Part shown: positions 16,014 to 22,407 of the stretch, one piece after another | Layout of the letters: the number at the start of each line of letters is the position of its first letter | Numbering within the stretch: position 1 is the stretch's first letter | Made by a program: the position numbers and the translations under genes | The notes under the pieces: model-generated | The model's database searches: none | What the model was told of the DNA's origin: nothing | Seen by the model: only the letters and a program-made list of their open reading frames with translations | Assembly (NCBI GenBank): GCA_002372815.1 | Contig: DFIR01000071.1 | Coordinates: 29,878-54,166, forward strand | Direction of reading: 5' to 3' | Source of the DNA: Lachnospiraceae bacterium UBA3692 | Lineage (GTDB): Bacteria; Bacillota; Clostridia; Lachnospirales; Lachnospiraceae | DNA: 24,289 nucleotides

Positions 16014-16630
16014 TGAAAGACTTCACCGTACCAATGGCGATCGCGGATCTGGTGCCGGTCGCGTGCTTCTTCCTTGGGACACAGATCCTGGCCGGAGATC
16101 TGGGCGGCCGCATGAAGCCCCTCCCGAACGTGCTGTTCCGGGCGGGGAGCCTTCTCGTGACGCTGGCAGGCCTCTTCAAGGCGCTCTACAAACTGCTGTA
16201 CGCGCTCGGCGCGGCGGACCTGCCCTGGATGAGCAGGCAGTTCTTCACGAACCAGGCCCTGGGATTCCTGCTCGCCGGCATCGGCCTGACGCTGGCGGTG
16301 ACCGGCAGAAGGGAGCAAAGCGGGGAGGCTGTGGGGATGGTTTTTCCGCTTGTGTCGCTGATCGCGGCCATGATCATCGGACTCGCGGCCATGGACGCCT
16401 CCCTCTGCTTCCTGGCATCCAGAATGAAGAGAAAAAGCGCCATGTTCTGCTATATCACGTCCTTCTTCCTGTGCCTGGGCATGGGCTATCTGTCGACGCG
16501 CAGTTTCGACAGCGGCGTGATGAACTGGATCGCGGAGCAGGTCAACACCGTCGGGCAGGGACTCTTCCTGGCCGGATGCGTGATCCTGCACAGAGCGGGG
16601 CTGCGCGACGCGGAAATTGGCCCGGATTAA
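16013..16630 (+). CDS. Multi-pass membrane protein of unknown function
   Basis: This 205-residue protein is translationally coupled to the DUF1295 gene (TGATG). It has about six hydrophobic segments, for instance AIADLVPVACFFLG, LLVTLAGLF, ALGFLLAGIGLTLAV and LVSLIAAMIIGLAAM. The last helical region ends in LAGCVILHRAGL. I do not recognise the family. The coupling suggests a partner subunit or accessory to the upstream membrane enzyme. Confidence 0.75.
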   Translation: MKDFTVPMAIADLVPVACFFLGTQILAGDLGGRMKPLPNVLFRAGSLLVTLAGLFKALYKLLYALGAADLPWMSRQFFTNQALGFLLAGIGLTLAVTGRREQSGEAVGMVFPLVSLIAAMIIGLAAMDASLCFLASRMKRKSAMFCYITSFFLCLGMGYLSTRSFDSGVMNWIAEQVNTVGQGLFLAGCVILHRAGLRDAEIGPD

Positions 16631-16644
16631 GTACAATCGGATGC

Positions 16645-16673
16645 TGTTCATCGGCCTCCCGGAGTGGTATCAT
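16645..16673 (+). promoter_or_regulatory. Possible promoter before the MATE gene
   Basis: TATCAT (16668-16673) has a TG one base upstream, forming an extended -10. The -35 candidate 17 bp upstream (TGTTCA) matches only three consensus bases. The 84-bp gap before the GTG start would suit a promoter. Confidence 0.35.
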
Positions 16674-16714
16674 CGGAATCTGCAGATCAAAGAATTCCGA
16701 AAGGCAGGCAGACT

Positions 16715-18157
16715 GTGACTGAAGAACAGCAAAAGAAAACCACATCTTCCTCGCGCGAGGTCGACATGCTCCACGGGCCTCTTGCGGGGAAGATTTTTAT
16801 GTTCGCCCTGCCGCTGGCGCTGAGCAGCATGCTGCAGCAGCTCTTCAACGCGGCGGACCTGGCTGTGGTCGGACGATTCACGAACCCCCAGGCGATGGCA
16901 GCCGTCGGCTCCAACTCCTCGATGATCTCGCTCCTCGTGAGCCTCTTCGTCGGCATGTCCGTCGGCGCCAACGTCGTGATCGGCAACCTCATGGGACAGG
17001 GCAGGAGAGACAAGATCAGCGACGCGGTCCACACGGCGGTCGCGCTGTCGCTCGTATCGGGCGTCATCCTCATGGTGACGGGACTCATCGTGGCACAGCC
17101 GGCCCTGCGCATCATGGGTGCCCCGGAGGACGTCATCCGGCTGGCGACCCTCTACCTGCGCATCTACTTCTGCGGCATGCCGATGATCACCGTCTACAAC
17201 TTCGCCAGCGCGATCCTGCGCGGCAAAGGTGACAGCCGCAGACCCTTCCTGGCACTGGTCTCCGCTGGTATCCTGAACATCCTGCTCAACCTCTTCTTCG
17301 TGATCGTCTGCGGGATGTCGGTCGCAGGCGTTGCTCTCGCGACGGTGCTGTCCAACTGCCTCAGCGGCGGCCTGACGCTCTGGTTCCTCATGAGGGAGGA
17401 GGGAGAGTTCCATCTGGACCTCCGCAGACTCAGGATCCGTCGGGAGCATCTTATAGGTATTCTCCGGATCGGCATCCCGGCCGGTGTGCAGGGCATGGTC
17501 TTCTCCATCTCGAATGTCGTGATCCAGTCGGCGATCAACAGCTTCGGCGCCGCCTGCATCGCCGGCATGACGGCAGCGCAGAACATCGACTACATATCCT
17601 ACTGCCTGATGAACGCGTTCGCGCAGACCTGCGTGACCTTCACGGCGCAGAACTACGGCGCCTGCCAGATCCGCCGCTGCAGAAAAGTGTGGAGCATCTC
17701 CATGATCATGGGTCTCGGGCTGGACATCGTCCTGCTGGCCCTGATGATCATCTTCCGCGGTCCCATTGTCGGAATGTTCACGACGGATCCCGAGGTGACC
17801 CGCTTCGCCATGATCCGGATCCGGTATGTCATCACGCTGCACTTTATCTGCGGCAGCTATGAGATCACAGGCGGCGCGCTCCGCGGCATGAACCGCTCGA
17901 CGGTCCCGGCCGTGATCTCCCTGCTCGGCACCTGCCTGGTCCGCCTGATCTACGTGATGTGGATCTTCCCCCTTCACCGGACGCCCGCGATGCTGATCCT
18001 CGTGTACCCCATCACCTGGACCATCACGACCACCGCGATGAATGCCGTCTACCTCCGCATCCTCGGAAAGGAGCTGCAGAAGGAGAAGCAGCATACGGAG
18101 GAACTGTCGGCGATATCCTCTGCGGCAGCTCACGGCCACGCCGCGGCGGGAGCCTGA
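16715..18157 (+). CDS. MATE-family multidrug/toxin efflux transporter
   Basis: This 480-residue transporter has twelve predicted helices and expels cationic compounds using an ion gradient. GTG 16715 is preferred because AAGGCAGG precedes it. ATG 16766, which gives a product starting at MLHGP, is a plausible alternative, and the longer frame upstream has no usable RBS. Typical MATE segments are MLHGPLAGKIFMFALPL, LFNAADLAVVGRF, GMSVGANVVIGNLMGQG, NFASAILRGKGDSRRP, AQNIDYISYC and GGALRGMNRSTVPA. The N- and C-halves repeat the same pattern. It follows the membrane cluster in the same direction but may have its own promoter. The substrate is unknown. Confidence 0.93.
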   Translation: MTEEQQKKTTSSSREVDMLHGPLAGKIFMFALPLALSSMLQQLFNAADLAVVGRFTNPQAMAAVGSNSSMISLLVSLFVGMSVGANVVIGNLMGQGRRDKISDAVHTAVALSLVSGVILMVTGLIVAQPALRIMGAPEDVIRLATLYLRIYFCGMPMITVYNFASAILRGKGDSRRPFLALVSAGILNILLNLFFVIVCGMSVAGVALATVLSNCLSGGLTLWFLMREEGEFHLDLRRLRIRREHLIGILRIGIPAGVQGMVFSISNVVIQSAINSFGAACIAGMTAAQNIDYISYCLMNAFAQTCVTFTAQNYGACQIRRCRKVWSISMIMGLGLDIVLLALMIIFRGPIVGMFTTDPEVTRFAMIRIRYVITLHFICGSYEITGGALRGMNRSTVPAVISLLGTCLVRLIYVMWIFPLHRTPAMLILVYPITWTITTTAMNAVYLRILGKELQKEKQHTEELSAISSAAAHGHAAAGA

Positions 18158-18168
18158 TAATTTTCCTC

Positions 18169-18198
18169 TTGCCAACAGAGGTACTTTGCGAATATAAT
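18169..18198 (+). promoter_or_regulatory. tRNA-Ser promoter
   Basis: TTGCCA (18169-18174) and the consensus TATAAT (18193-18198) are 18 bp apart. The start near 18205 would leave a ~37-base leader before the tRNA. Confidence 0.75.
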
Positions 18199-18241
18199 GT
18201 AATGCGTCCGCAGGACACGACAGCTCTGCGGACTTTCATAT

Positions 18242-18329
18242 GGAGTCGTATCGAAGTGGTCATAACGGGCCTGACTCGAAATCAGGTAGTCGCTAGCGCG
18301 GCTCGTGGGTTCGAATCCCACCGACTCCG
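18242..18329 (+). tRNA. tRNA-Ser (anticodon CGA)
   Basis: This 88-base type II tRNA has acceptor stem GGAGTCG/CGACTCC with discriminator G, and anticodon stem CCTGA/TCAGG around the loop CTCGAAA. The anticodon CGA reads the serine codon UCG. A long variable arm follows (TAGTCGCTAGCGCGGCTC region), then T arm GTGGG-TTCGAAT-CCCAC. CCA is not encoded. A T-run starts two bases past the discriminator. Confidence 0.97.
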
Positions 18330-18339
18330 TTTTTTGAAG

Positions 18340-18366
18340 GAAGCTGGAGAGGATCCGGCTTCTTTT
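18340..18366 (+). terminator. Intrinsic terminator after tRNA-Ser
   Basis: GAAGCTGG (18340-18347) pairs with CCGGCTTC (18355-18362), including one U-G wobble, around a 7-base loop. TTTT follows. The T-run directly after the tRNA (18330-18335) may already end most transcripts. Confidence 0.7.
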
Positions 18367-18403
18367 CACATAAGTAACAGGCCGGGATTTCTTTCGTCAA
18401 TCA

Positions 18404-19123
18404 TTATTCTGATTCACTCCAAACGAGGACCGATGCGCTTTTCAGCTCCTCGACTTCTTTGTCGCGGTTCTTCTGTACTTCCTCATCCGTCGCGCCTTCA
18501 TCTGTCCACTTCATTACGCGCATGTACTGCTTCGCAGTCGCTTCCGGAACGTAATAGACTTCTTTGCATACCTGTTCCGTGACGGTACCGTCGTCCTCCT
18601 CAATGATCGAGGTACGCGCATCCTTGTCCAGGGAAATGATCGGAATACCGGCCATGGATCTGTCGTTTCGCATCTGTGTATACGCTGTCGTTGTCATGAA
18701 CAGGAACAGTGTCTCTCCATCCGGCGAGTAGAGGCCGGTACTCTTGTAGAAGCCTCTCTCTGTCCGAATCGCTTCCTCCGAGACGTACAGGCCGCATTCC
18801 TCATAAGGAATATAGATCTCATGAACGACCAGGCCGTAAAACAATCCAAAACCCAAAACCGCCATACATACGGCGGTGACAAGAATGGTGATCAACCGCT
18901 TCTTTTTGAGTGTTCCCTTTATTCTTTTGAATGCTGCTGTTTCATCCGCTTTTTTCATTTGCTTATCATTCCCTTCAGGTTCTTTCAGCGCATGATAATA
19001 GTCCGTGCAGCCCTCACAGGTTTCCAGGTGTTCTTCGACAAGCACCCTGCTGTCTGACGAAAGGACGTCATCCACGTAGAGCGGCAGAAGATCCCTGATC
19101 ACTTCGCATGTGATGTCAGCCAT
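18404..19123 (-). CDS. Anti-sigma factor with N-terminal zinc finger and one membrane helix
   Basis: The N-terminus has the zf-HC2 anti-sigma domain: C6, then H32, C36 and C39 (HLETCEGC), which binds and silences the cognate ECF sigma factor. A single transmembrane helix at residues ~77-100 follows the basic KKKR. The remaining ~139 residues form an extracytoplasmic domain of no recognised family that could sense the signal. The gene overlaps the sigma gene by eight bases (19116-19123), the standard arrangement of a co-translated sigma/anti-sigma pair. It ends tail-to-tail with the tRNA. Confidence 0.9.
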   Translation of the reverse strand: MADITCEVIRDLLPLYVDDVLSSDSRVLVEEHLETCEGCTDYYHALKEPEGNDKQMKKADETAAFKRIKGTLKKKRLITILVTAVCMAVLGFGLFYGLVVHEIYIPYEECGLYVSEEAIRTERGFYKSTGLYSPDGETLFLFMTTTAYTQMRNDRSMAGIPIISLDKDARTSIIEEDDGTVTEQVCKEVYYVPEATAKQYMRVMKWTDEGATDEEVQKNRDKEVEELKSASVLVWSESE

Positions 19124-19592
19124 TTTTCATTCCCTCCTTGATCATCATACGTGCCCGGTGATATGTGACACGAGCCCAGCTTTCCGACTTCCCAAACAGT
19201 TCTGCGATATCAGAAAATGGCAATTCTCCGAATGTCCGCAGCGAGAAAACTTCTTTATACGGCTCCCGCAGATCATGCAGGATCCGATGGATCTCTTTCG
19301 CATCTGCAGAAAGGATTAATGCTTCCTCTACGGAAGGAACCGGCTCACCGTATTCCTCCGGCAGTTCGGACAGCCTGCCACGTCGTTTCACATGGTCGAA
19401 GTAAGTATTCTTCGCGATCTGGCACAGCCACACCCTGATTTTGGAATCTCCACGGAAATCATCGATCTTATGCAGTGCCTTGAAGAAGGTTTCCTGTGTG
19501 ATCTCTTCGGCCGCCAGAGGATCATGGGAAATAGACAGAATATATCTGTAGACGACCAGGAAATACTCCTGGTACAGCTTTTCTATATCCAT
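19116..19592 (-). CDS. ECF sigma-70 family RNA polymerase sigma factor
   Basis: The start ATG at 19592 has GGAGGTGA upstream; a longer in-frame extension exists but lacks an RBS. The product is 158 residues. Region 2 (~5-72) shows PLAAEEITQETFFKALHKID and the following RVWLCQIAKNTYFDHVKRR, which recognises the -10. Region 4 (~100-152) is a helix-turn-helix, with LPFSDIAELFGKSESWARV. It directs RNA polymerase to stress-type promoters and is held by the membrane anti-sigma encoded just downstream. A TGTAAC-17-GTC element upstream suggests autoregulation. Confidence 0.95.
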   Translation of the reverse strand: MDIEKLYQEYFLVVYRYILSISHDPLAAEEITQETFFKALHKIDDFRGDSKIRVWLCQIAKNTYFDHVKRRGRLSELPEEYGEPVPSVEEALILSADAKEIHRILHDLREPYKEVFSLRTFGELPFSDIAELFGKSESWARVTYHRARMMIKEGMKNG

Positions 19593-19615
19593 GTCATCAC
19601 CTCCTTCGAATATAT

Positions 19616-19641
19616 GACTGCCGGGACCTGTTTTCGTTACA
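19616..19641 (-). promoter_or_regulatory. Candidate ECF-type autoregulatory promoter
   Basis: Read on the minus strand, TGTAAC (19641-19636) is followed after 17 bases by GTC (19618-19616), ~25 bases before the sigma start codon. An AAC-type -35 and a GTC-type -10 are usual for ECF promoters. The predicted 5' leader would be short but includes the RBS. Confidence 0.45.
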
Positions 19642-19719
19642 GATGCAATGCAAAAAAGGCAATAATGTAATAAAATGAAATATAACGATTTGTATAAAGA
19701 ATGCAAAAGGGCTGCTCAT

Positions 19720-20070
19720 ATGTCCAGGAGAATATTGTGGATCATTGATGGTATATGCATCGCGCTGTTTATTTCCATCATGGCATTTATCTTTGCCCTG
19801 TCCGGCAAACAGCAGGAAGCGTTAGCACCCTTATTCAGCATCATCTACCGCACCGGCGCATGGGTGATCGGAGCGGGACTTCTTTGCGCTCTGGAAGAGG
19901 AAGCAGAAATAAGCAACACTATTGGGACAAGACATGCAAATCGTTTGCAGGGTCTGGAAAACGGAGGGGATCAGGATGCAAAGAAAGCAGGCAGTTACAC
20001 TTATTGCAGCGGCAATTCTCTGCCAGGCACTGGCAGCCTGCGGCGGCAGCGGCACAGGAGGATCTTCTGA
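19720..20070 (+). CDS. Small two-helix membrane ORF, possibly frameshifted
   Basis: ATG 19720 has AAAAGGG eight bases upstream. An upstream in-frame ATG at 19675 lacks an RBS. Two hydrophobic segments are seen: IIDGICIALFISIMAFIFAL and LFSIIYRTGAWVIGAGLLCAL. After them the frame becomes polar, loses any recognisable pattern and overlaps the following lipoprotein gene by 95 bases, which is unusual. One base of frameshift after the second helix would give WKRKQK and a stop at 19910-19912, a typical membrane-protein end, leaving a normal gap before the lipoprotein gene. I do not recognise the family. Confidence 0.4.
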   Translation: MSRRILWIIDGICIALFISIMAFIFALSGKQQEALAPLFSIIYRTGAWVIGAGLLCALEEEAEISNTIGTRHANRLQGLENGGDQDAKKAGSYTYCSGNSLPGTGSLRRQRHRRIF

Positions 20071-21202
20071 CGGGGGGGCAGCTGACAGCACAGACGCCGC
20101 AGCGCAGGAGACAGCCTCCGAAGGACAGGACGGCGCCGAAGGTCAGGCCAGTTCTGCAGAAGAGACGCAGGAGGAAGCAGAGGATCCTGAGGCCGAAGAC
20201 AGGGTGATCTATGAGATCCGCTATGACAGCGACGGGATCGAGACGACGCACTATGTCTATGACTTGGGAGGAAGGGTGCTGTCCCGTGAAGAGATGACCT
20301 ATCCGGATGATCCCCCGTACAATGTGCGCACTTATACCTATGCCGTGGATGGCACGATGCAGCACTGGGAGGATGAGGAAGGAAGCTTCGGGGATTTCTA
20401 TCCGGACGGGAGCGTGCAATATGCGCACATAGCAGGCGGGAATACCTATGAATATAATGAGAAGGGCCTGCTGACACACGAGTATTATGCGCGGGATTCG
20501 TGGCACTACCTGTATACCTATGATGAGCAGGACAGGATCAGCGTCGAGGAGTGTTACGGAGGCGCAGAGGACGAGGAATACGGCACGTTCGTCGGAAGAA
20601 CGGAATATCATTACAGTGATGACGGGCTGCATGTCGAGACAACAGAATACGGGACAGACGGAAATGTGATCGAGACGGCTGCAGGCTACTATGAAGCGAT
20701 GGATTATGACAGCAGCGGAAATCTTCTGTACAGGCATCATTCCAGCAGATCGGGGAATAACGATTGGGAGTGGAAATACGCGTATGATGAGGCAGGCAAC
20801 ATGACAGAGGAAGTTCGAACTGCCGCAGGTTCTGTCACCGAAGAGACGCACTGGGTCTATGAGAACGGCAATCTTATGCGGAAAGAGAGGATCGTCGGTG
20901 CCGCGACCGTCACCACTTCCTACAGCCGGGATGAACAGGGAAGACCGCTCACAGTCACTGTCCGCACAGAAAACAATCAGGACGGCACGCTTCTTGAGGA
21001 ATATGTGAGTGAACTCTACGAGTATGATGATCACGGGAATCTTTCAAAGGAATATCGGTTCTCCCAGCCGGAATATGACAGCAGCACCGGAGAGACTGTA
21101 GCGATGTACGAGACCTATGGAACAGACGGGTGGGAGAGAATGACGATCTACGTCTATGGCTATGACGGGGATCCGTATTCGAAGATGCCGCCGGAAACTT
21201 AA
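19976..21202 (+). CDS. Surface lipoprotein with acidic linker and YD/RHS-like repeats
   Basis: ATG 19976 has GGAGGGG six bases upstream. The first 22 residues are a lipoprotein signal peptide with lipobox LAAC (C22). Residues ~23-72 are a Gly/Ser/Glu/Ala-rich acidic linker. The rest (~330 residues) is tyrosine/aspartate-rich, with repeated pieces of the form YDxxGxLxxxxxY: YDLGGRVLSREEMTY, YNEKGLLTHEYY, YDEQDRISVEECY, YDSSGNLLYRHH, YDEAGNMTEEVRT and YDDHGNLSKEYRF. These resemble RHS/YD-type beta repeats, but no toxin or protease domain follows. The protein is probably anchored on the outer face of the membrane. The role is unknown, and the neighbouring sigma/anti-sigma pair could control it. 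Confidence 0.82.
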   Translation: MQRKQAVTLIAAAILCQALAACGGSGTGGSSDGGAADSTDAAAQETASEGQDGAEGQASSAEETQEEAEDPEAEDRVIYEIRYDSDGIETTHYVYDLGGRVLSREEMTYPDDPPYNVRTYTYAVDGTMQHWEDEEGSFGDFYPDGSVQYAHIAGGNTYEYNEKGLLTHEYYARDSWHYLYTYDEQDRISVEECYGGAEDEEYGTFVGRTEYHYSDDGLHVETTEYGTDGNVIETAAGYYEAMDYDSSGNLLYRHHSSRSGNNDWEWKYAYDEAGNMTEEVRTAAGSVTEETHWVYENGNLMRKERIVGAATVTTSYSRDEQGRPLTVTVRTENNQDGTLLEEYVSELYEYDDHGNLSKEYRFSQPEYDSSTGETVAMYETYGTDGWERMTIYVYGYDGDPYSKMPPET

Positions 21203-21242
21203 TGTTCTATAAGGATACCGGCAGGGTCGACTTTAACACTGT

Positions 21243-21655
21243 ATGAATATGCAATCACCTGTAATCTATGACCACACCGACCGCCCGGGCTTCCTGCTCG
21301 GACTGATCGACTTCTTTACAGCAGGCCTGTTCTTTCTGGTCTACATGCGGCTGGGCCTGCAGGAGGAGCTGGAGTCCGTTCTGGGGCACAAGGTGATGCC
21401 GTACTGGAAGGCCTACCTGCTGGGCATCCCGACCCTGTTCATCTACACACTGGTGTGGATGGCCGGGATCTCGGAAGAGCTGAAGGCCATTGCCATCAGG
21501 ATGGGGATCGAAGGACCGCACACATCCTGGTGGCATATGTTCGGCTGGAATACTTCGGGATCCTGCTCATGGGGCCGGCGGTGGCTACGCATCGTTTTTT
21601 CAGGACACTTGGGAGAGTGGAACGGGAGTTAAATCGAAGAAGGGGAGCGAACTAG
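21243..21655 (+). pseudogene. DUF4234-like membrane protein, disrupted by a frameshift near 21543
   Basis: The first frame (from ATG 21243) encodes LIDFFTAGLFFLVYMRLGLQ, a helix-loop-helix with YWKAYLLGIPTLFIYTLVWM, then TSWWHMFG. It then becomes unrelated Ser/Trp/Arg-rich sequence and stops at 21632. From ~21545 the next frame continues sensibly as LEYFGILLMGPAVATHRFFR, then TLGRVERELN, to a stop at 21655. Together the two frames make one ~137-residue protein of the DUF4234 type, with paired membrane helices and a Leu/Asn-rich end. A single missing base in TTCGGCTGG explains it. A sequencing error or programmed shift is not excluded. The RBS is weak. Confidence 0.6.
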
Positions 21656-21674
21656 ATATATTCAGGCTATTTTA

Positions 21675-21712
21675 GGGACGTCGCGTTCTTTGATATGCGG
21701 CGTCCCGTTTTT
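21675..21712 (+). terminator. Intrinsic terminator after the DUF4234-like gene
   Basis: GGGACGTCGC (21675-21684) pairs with GCGGCGTCCC (21697-21706), including one wobble pair. The hairpin is followed by G and five T residues. Confidence 0.88.
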
Positions 21713-21768
21713 GTCATCTGCTTATGGCGCATCGGGGCATGAATGTATGTTTTTGCGCCTTATAAATA

Positions 21769-21789
21769 TGTACTGCAGATTGCAGTACA
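21769..21789. repeat. Perfect 9-bp inverted repeat left of the IS element
   Basis: TGTACTGCA (21769-21777) and TGCAGTACA (21781-21789) are separated by GAT. A TATAAA sequence lies just upstream (21761-21766). It could be an operator or a cruciform, and it lies outside the probable left end of the IS. Confidence 0.5.
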
Positions 21790-21856
21790 CATTTACAGGG
21801 ATTTAACATACTTTAGCAAGAATTCCCCCATCCTCTAAGGTGGTGGGATGAATTGC

Positions 21857-21876
21857 GTTTGTAAAGGTTTGTAAAG
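21857..21876 (+). repeat. Two tandem copies of a 10-bp repeat in the IS left end
   Basis: GTTTGTAAAG occurs twice in direct succession, followed by a partial GTTG. It lies between the left-end hairpin and the tnpA promoter. The role is unknown. Confidence 0.6.
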
Positions 21877-21918
21877 GTTGTTGTTTCTGATTCGCTGTTC
21901 CTACATCTACGGAAAAAA

Positions 21919-21930
21919 GAACACTTGTTC
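21919..21930 (+). promoter_or_regulatory. LexA-box-like site over the tnpA -35
   Basis: GAAC-ACTT-GTTC followed by G matches the half-sites and four-base spacing of the Gram-positive LexA (DinR) box. It lacks the leading C of CGAACN4GTTCG. It covers the -35 hexamer at 21925-21930. A chance match is possible. Confidence 0.35.
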
Positions 21931-21953
21931 GAATTCTGGACTTGTGCTATACT
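21925..21953 (+). promoter_or_regulatory. tnpA promoter with extended -10
   Basis: TTGTTC (21925-21930) and TATACT (21948-21953) are 17 bp apart, with TG one base before the -10. It lies ~50 bases before the tnpA start codon. Confidence 0.65.
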
Positions 21954-22005
21954 GTTATCAACAGCGGGAATCTATTTCAGTCGAATTGGAGGAAACGTTG
22001 ATAAT

Positions 22006-22407
22006 ATGGATAAATATGACCATAATGCACATTCAGTCTTTCTCCTGTACTACCACCTTATTCTGGTCGTGAAGTACAGAAGAAAAGTGTTTGATGATGC
22101 GGTATCGGACCGCGCGAAGGAGATATTCTGTTATATCGCGCCCCGTTACGGGCTGACCCTGGAGGAATGGAACCATGACGCAGATCATGTGCATATCATG
22201 TTCCGTGGCCAGCCTAAAAGTGAGATCAGCAGATTCATCAACGCATATAAGAGCGCATCGAGCCGTCTGTTGAAGAAGGAGTTCCCGCAGATCAGGAAGA
22301 AACTGTGGGAAGAGACCTTCTGGAGCCAGAGCTTCTGCCTGCTGACGGCGGGTGGAGCCCCCATAGAGACGATCAGGCAGTATATAGAGACCCAGGGGGA
22401 GAAATGA
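22006..22407 (+). CDS. tnpA: IS200/IS605-family single-strand DNA transposase TnpA (HUH/Y1)
   Basis: This 133-residue Y1 transposase cuts and rejoins single-stranded IS ends. The HUH motif is H61-V62-H63 (DADHVHIMF), and the catalytic tyrosine is Y126 in IRQYIETQ. Other family marks are LYYHLILVVKYRRKVF and SEISRFINAYKS. ATG 22006 is taken as the start because the family begins just before the HLIxxxKYR block. GGAGG (21988-21992) is somewhat distant at 13 bases. The stop overlaps the tnpB ATG (ATGA). No disruption is visible. Confidence 0.95.
   Translation: MDKYDHNAHSVFLLYYHLILVVKYRRKVFDDAVSDRAKEIFCYIAPRYGLTLEEWNHDADHVHIMFRGQPKSEISRFINAYKSASSRLLKKEFPQIRKKLWEETFWSQSFCLLTAGGAPIETIRQYIETQGEK

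Noticed and set aside
18242..18404. tRNA-Ser as an attachment site of a genomic island
   Set aside because: No integrase gene is in view, and I saw no second copy of the tRNA 3' end downstream.
21713..21768. GGCGCA/TGCGCC hairpin (21726-21758) as a second terminator
   Set aside because: The stem is only six pairs with a 20-plus base loop and no terminal T-run; the terminator at 21675-21712 is sufficient.
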